Source: Tubiluchus corallicola
Lineage: Eukaryota > Priapulida > Priapulimorpha > Priapulimorphida > Tubiluchidae
DNA length: 64,000 bases
NCBI GenBank assembly: GCA_030141605.1
Contig: JAQGDQ010002377.1
Location: forward strand, 186,001 to 250,000
Reading direction: 5' to 3'
In this document: piece after piece, positions 29,672-41,699 of the stretch
Layout of the letters: the number at the start of each line of letters is the position of its first letter
Position numbering within the stretch: position 1 is the stretch's first letter
Program-made: the position numbers and the translations under genes
Notes under the pieces: generated by a model
What the model was told of the DNA's origin: nothing
Seen by the model: the letters and a program-made list of their open reading frames with translations, nothing else
Databases searched by the model: none

Positions 29672-31623
29672 TCAGGCCGAAACTATTTCATTTTTGTTTA
29701 TTTTATCATAAACATTTTGAACAAAAGTCATATAGCTCATGAGATTTCTCATCATTTGATACGTTCGAAAATCAAATTCTGATGGGTTGACCGGACTCTT
29801 GGGAGTAACATCAGCGTCAAACTTCTGCACTACTTGCCCCGTAATGGCTTCCGAGGTGAAAAATACCAAGGCGATCAAATTCCTAATCTCATCTACGACG
29901 TAGACTAGAGAATAATCAAACCCCTCATAAGACTCAGCCGCTTCAGTCACAAATTCCAAGATGTTTGTGGTGTTTTTATAAACGAGATCCACCACTTCGA
30001 AAGCCTATAAATAAAAATTCATTTAGTTTAGGTATTCTTGTAAAACTTAGTGATACGCGCAGATTATGGCCTGTGATTACATTGCTAAAATAATTAATTT
30101 TGAAATAATTTTAAAACTTAAAAAAATTAAAAGAAATAACTTCTATTTTTATATTTTCTATGTTTTCTTAGTTTAAGCTTTTTTGAACTTGCCCTATTTT
30201 GTTTGATGAATATGAGTATATGTATACTACAAAACAACTAACAAAAAGCCGTAGTTGGCTAAAGGTAAGCACATATGTAGGCATTTTTAAATACAGTATT
30301 GAGATAACCGCCGTCGATACGAATATTTTTCGCGCCAATAAGAACAAACAAGCCTACATTTCTAGCCAATGCAGTCTATCGAAAATATTAATTTTGTACA
30401 TTAATCAATCAACATACGCTCCAGTTTGAATCAATGTCTGGCGGAGATGGAAATCCTTCGTCGGCGATCAGTCCTGGGTACAAATCATATCCTGGATGAG
30501 ATTCAAATCCCAACTGAAAAAATGATTTTTAATTATACACAGACAACCCAGAGTTAATTTTGTCGCTCCTCTTGCGAGAGATAGCTCTCTACACATCAGT
30601 GTAGTTGCAATCTGAAACTTAATTTTGACCTGTTATTGTTCTCGCGTGATTGCTGTGACAGATATTGTCATTGATCACGCCGCTTTTCAGACTTTCTAGT
30701 CACAAAACGATGAACGTGCACAAGTGTTTCAAACGTAAGAAAACCACAAGTTCTAATGCCCAAATTTAACTTGTAGATAGGCCTACTCAATTTCTAACCT
30801 TTAGACATCACAGTGAAAGTTTAGCAGTTAAAATAAATATGGACTATGGATGGTAGGCGTATTCTGTATATATAATATTGATACAATTTGTTACTTTTGT
30901 TTTCGTGCGTTATAGTTTTTTGAGTTATAGACGTTGAGCTTATGTGTATGCAACATTATGTATGCTCGCTTACTTCTGCGACTGTTTTTGATGTTTGTAT
31001 TTTTAACTTGTGTGAGTTGCCATTTATTGTCCTGCGTCGCTATTTAACGTGGAAAAAGGTCACACCTTCATTGCTGACATAATGGTATTCTAGATTTCAG
31101 TAATAATTGTACTTCATATATCTGTCTAACAATCTGCCTTACTGTCTAAGACTATAGAATGATTTATGTATGATCTAATATGTGACTATATATGGTCGAT
31201 AAAGTATAAAGTAAAATATATACAAAATATGTGTACCTTTGGCAGAATTTCGTTCGAGACTTCTTCAGCTTTGAACCGAACAGCTTGAGCCCGCATGATC
31301 ACAGTTTCACACTGGGTTAGTTTCTTGACTGTCGCAGGCATTTTGAAATGATGAGTCACGTGGTTATGCCAATGATTACAGTCCGGCACCTTCTCGTCAT
31401 TTTTTAGCATGAAAACTGTCAACAATACCACCAAGACGGTAGAGATGTTAAAGTCGAATTTAAACAAATTTTTAAAGGTTTTAAATCCATTTCTCGATAT
31501 TTTCTTCAGCCTCACAATAAAGCGCATCATTTTCGTGTCTTTCGTTGTAGTTGGCTCTTCCATTTCAACTGTTACAACACTGCCACGAGCAACTTGTTCT
31601 TCTGCAGTTTTATCCCCCGACAT
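29672..31623 (-). CDS. Unrecognised 271-residue single-pass membrane protein, three exons
   Basis: I do not recognise this protein. Minus-strand exons 31623-31237, 30513-30418 and 30004-29672 join in phase 0 with GT-AG boundaries to give 271 codons plus stop. Residues 1-30 are acidic and Thr-rich, and 31-55 strongly basic (RFIVRLKKISRNGFKTFKNL). About 58-73 is hydrophobic (FNISTVLVVLLTVFML), and the rest is mostly polar. With basic residues before the membrane segment and no signal peptide, a type II topology (N-terminus in the cytosol) is inferred. The outer part would have a His-rich patch (HWHNHVTHHF), only two cysteines (82 and 105), two N-glycosylation sequons (159 NWS, 172 NTT) and long predicted helices in the last exon. 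A TATA/CCAAT promoter lies about 170 bases upstream of the ATG. It could be lineage-restricted. Confidence 0.7.
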
Positions 31624-31792
31624 GTTTCTTGTTTCTCATATTCAAACGGAACCTTTGTCAAATTAAAAATTATTAAACCTGGTCAAAAAATAACTATAGA
31701 CGTTGATACTTGCACTGATATTATCGACAACATTATAGTCACAAAGAAATCAGAATGACGAAATAATGATGCAACCTCAGCGCAAAGACTGG

Positions 31793-31808
31793 CTTATATA
31801 GGCATTGG
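31793..31808 (-). promoter_or_regulatory. TATA and CCAAT boxes of the membrane-protein gene
   Basis: On the minus strand, CCAAT (31808-31804) is followed closely by TATATAAG (31800-31793), about 170 bases upstream of the ATG at 31623. A TATA box in this orientation predicts transcription starting near 31760-31770 and a 5' UTR of about 140 bases. A CCAAT box this close to a TATA is unusual. Confidence 0.45.
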
Positions 31809-32212
31809 TCGGCTTTATCATTTATGTAGGTGGGGGCATAATGAGTATTATCAGGTGTTATGTCAACTGATGACAATCTTCCAGCATTGCACATGCACAT
31901 TTACACAGAAGGGATTTATCAGTTTTGAGTTGACTATCTAGATCTAGGAATAGGCGATATGACGTTCTCTCGCGGGTAGCGCTAAATCATTAAATTGTTT
32001 GAACTAGCTATATTCACGATAGAAATAAAAGCTGGATTGTTGTCATCTATAATAGTCAACTTTATAAAAAAATTTAATATCAGAAATTATAGACCTGCAT
32101 ATAGTAACGCAGACTATTTCAAAAATTCAAACCTATTAAACACCCAATGATTTACAGTAAAAAGCAGAAAATGTGGTCTTCAGAAATTTCATCATTTTAT
32201 ATACCATAACGA

Positions 32213-32214
<2 letters not shown>

Positions 32215-32289
<75 letters not shown>
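32215..32289. repeat. (AT)n microsatellite
   Basis: About 75 bases of uninterrupted alternating TA, ending at TATATGTGG. It is self-complementary and could extrude as a cruciform. No gene overlaps it. Confidence 0.95.
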
Positions 32290-32292
<3 letters not shown>

Positions 32293-34269
32293 GTAATCTG
32301 GGAAGAATAAATGTAAATTTCAATCAGTCACATGAAAAGGTCTCATAATCTGGAGATGTACACAAAACAAATAAAAGGTTTACAGTGAGAGTTTAATCCC
32401 CGCTGCCTGGTTTGCGAAGCAAACTTTTCTGTATTATGAAGTTCAATGTAAGTCACATTAAACCTGACTATAATAACGAAGATGCTTCGGCACATTGTGT
32501 TTTTGGCGTTGAAGCTAAATAGTCACCATTTATTTACATCAACGTAGTTGTTTATGCTAAGTTTTTACAACATTTACATCAAACCATAAAGTATTTTTTA
32601 CTTTGCCGGTGCATTTTTTGGTACTGATCCACTAGAGAAAGTGACTGAACTGTTTTCTAGTGGAAAGGAACTTTTTGGAGTTCACAAAACTGATACGATT
32701 CGCCACTTGAAAATTTGTGCTGCTTTTAGTGCTCTCTTCGTAAGTGTGCGTACGTATAGTAATATTTTACTTTAAATTCAAAGTTTTCAGATTATTGTAA
32801 ATGCCATTTGCCACGGAAAGCGAAAAAGTTTATTAGATGTAGATTTTAAAGCACAATAAACTATTTTAAATTACATACGTATGTAATACTTATACTGTAA
32901 ACGTGTACGAACTATCAATTGAATTTTAACGTTCGTGTAGGAATTTAAGTTTATAAGCTTATCGCGTTACTACTAATAAGTGTATAATATTCTTACCTTG
33001 CAGCTGCACGTGCAGTATTCTTGTTACTGAAGATATGTGCTTTCTGGCGCTTGATGTGTGTCAATAATACCTGTGCTTCGCTATGCCTGTGCCTTATGAA
33101 TACTTAGGTTGGTGTAAAGGGAAAACCCAACATCAACAACCTTGCCCGGGCTTTACTCATCCCCGTCTTATTGTACGGGGATAACCTGTGGCTAATTTAA
33201 GTCACTTAAATGGGGAAAGCATTCCTTCCACTAACAGAAGTGCCTACGCTATCGTTTCCAAAATCTCCATCGGCTACTGAACAAGCATTGTTAATTTAGC
33301 ACTTTAGTTTAGTAATTATTATAATTATGTACAGATATATTAATGCAAGTGCAGAATGGAAGTACAGGTTTATATTTTAATGAATTATTCAGTTATGCTC
33401 CTACAAGACGCCTTTAAGTTGACGATTTTAAATTGTATAAAAAGTTTTTTAGATTAAATTTATTCAAATACTTGATCTTTTGCAAACAGTGTTGTAATAA
33501 TTGTTTATATTCACTACCAGTGTCAGCTGCTTTTATCAAAGCACTAAACGGTGTACACTTTGCCAGAAGTATTTACTTCCGAGAAAAAAACTGCCATTTC
33601 CCAGAACTGGTAAATAAAATGCACGGAAAATGTAATGAATCATAGATTTACAACGTTAGAACGATAAGGTAGTGAATCATGTTGAAGTTTGCATAAACGC
33701 AATAGTGAGTACTCACGGCGAGTAATTGATTATCAACTTTAAGCAGCACAAAGCAGGGCAACTGATTTGTAGGGAAACTGCAAATTAATATCACTCTTGG
33801 ATAGTACTTTTACAGTGATTCCGAATCATTTCTTGATGTTTAGAGATGTTCATGCATCTGAATGTGACTGTGATATCTCTGCCTGTTCAGTATTTTATCT
33901 CAGAGGCTTATCTTGCTATTGAACTTGCTAGCGAAGTAGCATAATTCATTGGGCATATGTCGACCTCAAGATATTAACAAATCTGTATCGTTCGCAAAGC
34001 TTTGTATTTTGATTTTTAATAATTATTATTTATCAAGTATTATCTTAAATCTTATGAAAACCAAGTGAATTAAAGTGATTATGTGCAGCATGTGATACAA
34101 TGCAAATTACGCCGAGAGAAAAGTTTCATCCTAAAAAGTAGTAATCTTAAATTGTAGCAATGAATTTTCAAAACAAACCCAAAACGAAATACAAAAAAAC
34201 AAGATTGACCCTAAACAATACGTTATTTGAAATGAATCTGATTTTTGTTAGTCATTAATCAAAGCCCTG

Positions 34270-34566
34270 TAGATAACTAAAGAAGAACAGAAAGAGAAAA
34301 CCCGAAAGAGAGAGAGGGAGGAGATACAAAGAGTGAAAAAGTGAGGGGATGACAGAGAGAAAGGGAAAGGGAGGGATGCCGGGTAGGGAAAGAACAAAAC
34401 GGGTGAGAGAATACGAATACGAATAAGAAACTGCTTTCTCAGCATAATTTGCATTGTATCATTTGCTACACATAATCACTTCAAATTCAATTGAGAGGGC
34501 GGGCTGAGAAGTGAGATGGAAAGAGAGAAGAAAGGGAGGGAAAGAGACAAAGACAAAGGGAAAGAC

Positions 34567-34612
<46 letters not shown>

Positions 34613-34740
34613 GAATAAGGGCGATAGAACGGGGGAGAAAGTGAAGAAAAGAGGGAGATGAAAAGAGGGAGAAGATGAGAGGGATAAGATGGGAAATGGG
34701 AAAGAACTACAAGGGAGAACCAGACAGAGAAAGAGAAATC
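34270..34740. repeat. Polypurine block with (GA)n core
   Basis: Nearly half a kilobase is strongly purine-biased on the plus strand (G/A with few pyrimidines), with a (GA)n core at about 34565-34612. The segment 34430-34500 is less biased. Reverse-strand frames through it are low-complexity shadows. Such mirror-repeat purine tracts can form triplex DNA. Confidence 0.8.
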
Positions 34741-34794
34741 GAAAGCTTTATTCCACTAAGACAGCAAACTTTTAGCAGTTAAAAAGTAACCGTG

Positions 34795-34975
34795 ATTTTC
34801 CTGTTAAGAAATCTTTCTGGTAAATGCTTTTTCTGTGAAACGAGGTTTCTGGGGAAAATATTTTCCGGGAAAAAAGTTTTCTGGCAAAAAGTTTTTTCTG
34901 GCAAATATCTTTTCTGGGAAGTTACTGTTTCTCGGAAATGGTTTTTCTGTGAAAAAAACTTCTGGCAAACGAACC
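34795..34975 (+). repeat. Imperfect minisatellite, unit about 15-18 bp
   Basis: About ten diverged units of the type TTTTCTGGCAAAAAG follow one another (e.g. TTTCTGGGGAAAATAT, TTTCCGGGAAAAAAG, TTTTCTGGCAAAAAG, TTTCTCGGAAATGG). Unit length drifts between 15 and 18 bases. The 72-codon frame across it shows the periodicity as repeated FxGK-type words and is not taken as a gene. Confidence 0.75.
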
Positions 34976-36710
34976 TAAACCAACTAAAACGTTTTATACT
35001 GCGTTACTGACCGTCTTGTGCCTGGGTCCAATCCTTCAGTTTCTCCCATCGGAGCGGGATGTACCTATTTGTGGGCCTTAGGCCAACAAATCAATGGGCC
35101 CTAAATTGTACTTATCGTGCAGAGGCCCCATTCTCCGAGCACTGTACTTATTGTACAGGGGCCCTTATGGTTTCGAATATATCATACAATGAAATAACCG
35201 GTGTAGATTTGAAACAAGAGTTATTTACAGGCACGGTGGATGACAAATTAGTTTCAGTGGGACACCAGGTACCCGTGGGCCCTAGGGCCAGTGACTTATT
35301 ATGCCCTTGGAAAATCCGGCTCTATCGCCCAATCTACATGCCTTGATTAAGATTTTATAATTTTAATCATGATAATATGCAAACATGTCATTTTTAAAAC
35401 AAATAATATAAGAAAGTGCTCAGTAGTCTTGATGCTTTGGTGTATGAGGTAGACTGAGATACACAACCACACACTGAGATAAAATTTATTGTTCAAGCCA
35501 AATGTATCAGCGCAAAATTGCATTACATATGCGCACTGTAACATAGAAAAAAACATATTTTAAAGCTTAATATTATTATAAAATTTGAAAAAATATCAGT
35601 ACATATAATACGACCTAGCATAAAAAACTTTGCATCAGTTTGCAAGCTGTCATGTTGATAAATTCAGAAATAGGAATCTCAGGTCTCTCTCTTTACCTCT
35701 GACCTAGTCTTAGCTTTCCTGAAAAAAATACGCGCAATAAAATACCAGTCGATGAGCGCAACATCGAGATAATATAATTTGGTGAATAAAATTTAGTATT
35801 TGTTAGTGATGCAGATATTAATATTTATTTCTTACACGATATATACAGTACTGGCATGTCATAGATAAGCATTCTGACACGGGCAACCAGTGTTACCATT
35901 TCTTATGGCTGACAGGACAAATTCATCCCAGCGAGAAATGAAATAATAGTTCGATCCATTATGAAGCCATTGCACATCAATTTCAATTCAATTCAATTCA
36001 ATTTATTTTCTCATTAGCAGTTTAAAATTCCTCTTAATTATGCACATCAGCATTGTATACCAGGTATAAAATCACTGACATCGAATGGCCTCATTGATTC
36101 AGCAGGTAAACGGACACAAACGGACAGCATCTGTAGAAAGTTTTTCATCATCCTAGCATTGAATCCAGAAGACTTGACATCCGAAATACGAGGGAACAAA
36201 CCGACCCGGAAAGCAACCAATCAAACAAGGGCGAGGACTCATTGCGATATCAAGACAATCAGCTGAAAATAAAGTCGCTAGTTCAATAAAAATAACTAAT
36301 GCAGTACATTGCAGTACAAAATCAAATTATCTCACAGACGTTAAAAGGTGAATCTCCGGAAGCAGACTTACAAGTAAAATTACGGAATTACTATAAGTAA
36401 AACTACAGAATTACTACAAATATTTCAAACCAGCACATGAAAGATAAAAATAAATCACTAATTTCTTATTTTATTTACAAAGATATTAAGCGTGGAGGAA
36501 ATTCTTGCATCAATTTTTAAATCATTCGACGCTTTTGATCCTTTACACTGAAATGTGTGAAAATCGCATTTAGCAGCTCTAATCGTTGGTAAGGAGTTTC
36601 AAAGATTTACAGTAACTAAGTTATCTCATTTGTCATTGTACGACTGTTTAATTGCTTGCAAAAAATAAATGATAATTCTTTTTATAAATTATTATTTATA
36701 AATGCATTAG

Positions 36711-37079
36711 TGTTATGGAGATCCATTAGAATTGAATAGAAAATTGTAGAATGTTTTATAGTATAGTAGAACAATCTTTTTACCTTGTAGAAGCAATCGT
36801 AGATTCTAGAACTTTCTATACGCGATGCGTGTAGTAGTTTCTAGATTGTTCTGGTGTTGTCCATTTGCATTAGTATATAAGGCGGAGCTGGCCGCTCGAG
36901 TTTATTCTCAGATTCTCAGATTTATCTCAGATTCCCAGATTATCGAATGCTATTTTCCTATCATTTGACTGTACATATTTTGCATTCCTTCATATTTTGC
37001 GTTGTGGAAATCTCACACAATAAACCAGTTTAATTTGACAACGTGTTTTCTTGTTTTCTCTACAGAAAGAAACACAGCA
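36711..37079 (+). mobile_element. Probable solo LTR with 5-bp target duplication
   Basis: A 369-bp segment starts TGTTATGGAG and ends ACACAGCA. It is flanked on both sides by ATTAG (36706-36710 and 37080-37084), a typical 5-base integrase duplication. Inside, TATATAA at 36874-36880 and AATAAA at 37019-37024 are placed as the promoter and poly(A) signal of an LTR (U3-R-U5). No internal retrotransposon genes or second LTR are seen, so it looks like the product of LTR-LTR recombination. The superfamily (copia-like?) cannot be fixed without the coding region. Confidence 0.6.
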
Positions 37080-37143
37080 ATTAGTAATGTTATTTATCTG
37101 TCATAACATATGTACTGTATACATACCTATGTACAGTAACGCG

Positions 37144-37503
37144 CATACAACAAAATAAAACTGCCCAAAATGAATTTTCCTACCGACATACGACAGTCAA
37201 GCAACCATTTACTGACCGGTCCATGTTGCTTAAGTTCGGTTGCTAGGCACACGCCATTACCACTCAGCTGTTACACGCCCCAGACTACTAGGTTGTGCCA
37301 TATTTCCCTTTTCGTTTCTATTTATTTTGCTGCATACAACAAAACAAAACTGCCCAAAAGAAATTTTCCTGCGTACAGTTAAGCACTTATTTACTAACCA
37401 CTCCTGTGTTGTTTAACTCTCATTGCTAGCACACGCCTTTACACTCGGCTGTTGCTCGCCCCGGACTACTAGGTTGCCATATTTCCTTTTTTATTTGCTA
37501 GTA
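37144..37503 (+). repeat. Two diverged tandem copies of a ~180-bp unit
   Basis: Unit 1 (37144-37332) and unit 2 (37333-37503) both start CATACAACAAAA.AAAACTGC. They run through shared words (AATTTTCCT, GCTAG.CACACGCC, ACTACTAGGTTG, CCATATTTCC) to TTTATTT(T)GCT. Copy 2 is shorter by small deletions. No coding potential. Origin unknown: possibly part of a satellite or repeat with more copies elsewhere. Confidence 0.75.
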
Positions 37504-38082
37504 CCGGTGAAAAATACTGACACACCTGCAATTATATTCCGCCTACTTTAGAAGCTTCAACGCAGTCCCACAGGAAGCTAAATTTACTGATAAATGTTAT
37601 CGACCGAATGAAGAAAATTTATGGCTGACGATGGTGTTTACATGGTGTATCACGTATACAACACAAATATAACGTGGCGATATTTTATTCGCAACGTTAT
37701 TCTGACTGCGCCATCGCCGGAAATATTACGTTAAATTGCAAACAATAACGTTTATCATTACATGTTTACAATTGTCAGGCTTACAGCATAGCATAGATGG
37801 GCCACAAGCAGCTTCAAAATCTTTAGCCTCGTGAATATGGCACATGAAACTATTAATAGCGATCGCAAGATGTTATCAAGGCAGGATGTCACGTTAGAAG
37901 TAAATATTAAGTCTCTCACACTGATATTAAGCACCAACGCCGGAAACACGGTAAAAATGGCAAACATAATGTTTACATACTATAGGTCTAAGGTGTGATT
38001 ATATTGCGAGCCGTAGTAAACTAATCATTAATTCATTGCTATTTAGTATTAATAGTAATGGACACGGTTTTTTTTTGGAAAA

Positions 38083-38350
38083 AGAACAGCCGAGTGGTTA
38101 CGGTATTGCGTTGAATAACGACCAAAGTTAACAACTGGCAAAGCTGATCAGAGAATGGTGTGAGACTGTAAGGTTTAGTGCTTTCTCTGGGTGGCATTTA
38201 CCGAATTTATCTCGTTGAATTAAAGACATGATTAAGACACCTTTACTGCTTCAGCATCTCATCTGAGAGCCTTGGTATCAAGCTATATTACAGTCCCACT
38301 GAACCAGAATCTGGAACCTGTGACTTACTAGACTATGGGCAGAGTAGTGA
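38083..38350 (+). repeat. Possible tRNA-derived SINE
   Basis: GAACAGCCGAGTGGTTACGG at about 38088 closely resembles the A-box region of a Ser/Leu-type tRNA (GNCCGAGTGGTTAAGG). It is followed about 45 bases later by AAGTTAACAACTGG, a degenerate B box. No folded tRNA or acceptor stem can be drawn. The downstream tail is of unknown origin. Called as an old SINE with an uncertain right border. Confidence 0.35.
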
Positions 38351-39592
38351 TATGCCAATCTCACCTACAAAATACCACAGAATGTGTTGTTGCGCAATTT
38401 ATCAGCTAACCAGCAATATTTAGGAAACAATGCAAGACTAATCATAGCCAAGGCCTGGCTACATAAAATCAGTGACCTATAGAGAACTCTCTCTTGAGAG
38501 CTGTAAACAATACTTCTAATGTAATAATACATGATCTTTTTCTTCTTAGCAGAATGTCCTTTCTGGACAATAGACGATTAATTAAAATCAGTAAAAATAT
38601 TTGAGGTTAACATCTATCGTCCAGGATTTGACAGCTCCAGTAATTTTATTTTCACACTTACGCATCAAAGACAAAAGTATTGCTATCCAGGAGCACGAGT
38701 GCAGCTTTGTTGTTTATGAATTTAACTACAAGAATACATTGTGGTTAAATAATACATTGGTATGACGAAATGCCAAGGATCTCTGAACACAGGGAAAAAA
38801 GAAAGAAAGGGCGCAACGTTCCGACCTACCAATTAGTTTTTCTTCAGGTAAACAAAAGAAAGGACAATAAGAAGTGAGCTTGAAAAATCACAAAGAATGC
38901 TACAGCTACTTAACTGTTTTTTAGTTAATGATACAGGCACCTAGAAAAAAAGCACAGCAGCAAAGCAGAGACGAACACAAGGCAAAAACAATGAAAGTAT
39001 AAAACGTTAATTAATATGTGTCTGTATCCTTTTCAATGTGATATCCTTTTTATGTGTTAATAATGTAAACTAAAGTTAATATTATACTAGAACAGTAATT
39101 TTACAATAATTATACTGTAAACTAAAAACGCCCTACAAAAATTTGTTCACTACCAGTTCTGGTAATTCCTTGTGATTTTCTTCTTTTTTCTTGTCCTTTT
39201 TTTGTTCGCTAAAAGAGAAACTACAGTGGTAGTTTAAAGCACTTTGCCTTTTTCTACTTGTTTTTAGTTTATAGATTTTTTTTATTGAAAAGCAGAAAAC
39301 AGTAGATTCTGTAGATTCTGAAAACACTGTTTTCTGTTTTTTATTCACAAGTAGAATAAAAAACATACGGTAGAGAAACCATAACAATGGAAAATTTTAA
39401 AACCATAGACATGGAACAAAGCAAGTATGACTTATTAATAAATGTAGCACGTCATATAAACAAGAACAATTAAACTGGTACTGAAATTAAAATTTAAATT
39501 AAAGGCTTCCTTTCAATTTTCTAATATTATAGTATCATCCAGTGTCTGCTCATCACCCTCCAGCTCCCTCTGAGGTAAACCATTTCCATGTG

Positions 39593-39740
39593 AATGCATG
39601 CTTGCCTGGTTAAATGCTTCCTAATTGGCCACTCTTGTTATTTCCTGATTAGTTGGAAAGTGGTTTCACTTCTCTTCTGTATTCACATATTATTAACATA
39701 TGAATGATTAAGCATTTTAATTGGCATAATACATATAAAG

Positions 39741-39786
<46 letters not shown>

Positions 39787-39970
39787 GCGTGTGCGTGTGC
39801 GTGTGCGTGTGCGCGCGCGTGTGTGTATGTCAGTTTCAATCTATCTATTTCAATGCATGCGTGCCTGGTTGAATGCTTCCTAACTGGCCATTCTTGCTAT
39901 TTCCTGATTAGTTAAAAATTGGCTTTTCTTCTGTATTCACAGGTTATTAACATATGAATAATTAAACATT
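39593..39970 (+). repeat. Direct duplication flanking a (GT)n tract
   Basis: A ~125-base sequence at 39593-39718 (AATGCATGCTTGCCTGGTT through CATATGAATGATTAAGCATT) recurs at 39852-39970 with about 85-90 % identity. Between the copies lies a (GT)n/(GC) tract at 39742-39828. Just after copy 2 is a 10-base inverted repeat (ATATGGGATA at 39981-39990, TATCCCATAT at 40000-40009). The microsatellite probably expanded inside an already duplicated segment. Confidence 0.8.
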
Positions 39971-40009
39971 ATAATATGAGATATGGGATATGTGTATTAT
40001 ATCCCATAT

Positions 40010-41690
40010 TTTAGTATAATTACAGGATATTATAAGGATGCTATTAATCAGGTGCATGGGATGTAAAATAAAAATGTCAAGATTTTGCTCTGAATCCTTT
40101 ATTATAATAGCTTTTGCCTATGCTTTGCCGTAACACCCAGATGTGGCATGTGCCTAAATTGACTGTTGTTACAATAATGCTGCGAAAATTCAAAAGTGTA
40201 ATAGTGTACAGTGCAACACACTCAGGCCAATATTGATATTTTCCCTCGCTTTGGCTTGTTGTCTTTCTCTTGTTGGGTTGTGCAATCTCCGTTGCTAAAG
40301 GAATGCTAAGTTGCAGAACAAGGCCACCACTTTCACACACATACGAGCTGCGTACAACACAATTAGGCCTGCAAATCACAGCCAATCAGGCAATGTATCT
40401 CGACATAACATAGTGAAGCATAGTGGTATCAGAGCAAAGAAGGTAGTAACAGCAACGATGCAGCCTCGAGTACTCTCTTAATCAAAAAAAAATACATCAC
40501 TCTAATTATGTGGTGTACAGTACTTGGAGACATTTGGGTTATTTATTTCCCACAGGGCAACAACATACCTACAGACAAGATGAAGAGACAAGGACTCAAG
40601 TTCGTTTTCAACAACAGTATTATTACAGTAGGCAATCTAGACACATAGCAATAATATAGTAATGAATGCATACCAAAGGTGAATATTTGAATATCAAAGA
40701 AAGGACAGCGTCGATCTGTATGGTGTTGATGATGATGTTGAGAGTTAACTGAGGATCTAGTCACTCCAATCCTCATACGTAATTCCAGCAAATCCGTATC
40801 TGTTTTTAAGCACATCTTCACCACATAACCTTTCACTACGCCCTCCCCCCGCACAACCCCACAGTGGAACAAGTTGAGTGTAGATGACTAGCCATGTTAT
40901 TCAACTAGAAGCAGAACTACATGGCTACGTAAAATCATTAACGATCAAACATCATTTTGCATTACTACTCAATGTACTAGCAAACAGATATGGCGATGTC
41001 TAGACAGCGAGAAAAGAAAATTAAAGATCGTCAAGTATTTGTGAAATCGATTCATATCAACTGTGCTATAACAATAGCCAAAAACAACAGTGCCATAACA
41101 AAAGCCAAGAACAGGTGAAGTTAAGAATTTAGAGGCAGTGAATAAGAAGTAGTAACGAAAATTGTGTAAGCTTAATTTTTTTTAATTAAGATTACATTAT
41201 AGTGTACTTTAATGCTTTACGTTTTCCAGCTGTAGAATTAATCCAACTGCAACTAGGACATACAAAATGAGCATGCTGCTCTGAGCCACTTCTGCTTCCA
41301 CACTAATCTTGATTCATCCAACATCTTCTAGTAGAAGATTAATAATAATTATTATAAATCTGTGTCACACCAGTTTAATATTTTAATATAACGAGATTTA
41401 TCATAACTGGTCGTGAATAGTCGCACAATAATTGCGGTTCCCTCTTTTTCAAAACGTTTTTGCAAAATTCCGGCTAAGTACCAAAAGTAATTAATAATGC
41501 GCTAGCTGCGGACTTTTGCACTTGCCTACTGGTGTACATAACAAATTTTTTAAATGTTGCTTAAAAAGTGACTAACTGACACCAATTTATTCCCTCATAC
41601 ACTTTTAAGGTATCATAAGGTATCAAATTGTATCAAAGGTTACAATTTTGTATTATCAAGTTAATGTTCAGCGTAACGATCTGTACTTCC
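40010..41690. other. Intergenic spacer upstream of PSMD1
   Basis: Short frames only (e.g. 40543-40872 on the minus strand), with no recognisable domains. I see no gene. Confidence 0.5.
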
Positions 41691-41699
41691 GAAAGTAGT

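Larger units (their letters stand above)
31810..36705. other. Gene-poor spacer with simple repeats
   Basis: No frame here resembles a known protein. The stretch holds an (AT)n tract, a purine-rich block, an imperfect minisatellite and a region at 35020-35340. That region has one 95-codon frame (35059-35346) of no recognisable family, which I do not call a gene. Confidence 0.55.

Noticed and set aside
35059-35346. 95-codon plus-strand frame starting MYLFVGLRPTNQ
   Set aside because: No recognisable domain or retroviral-protease signature. It contains repeated GGGCCC-type words and is probably noncoding repeat sequence.
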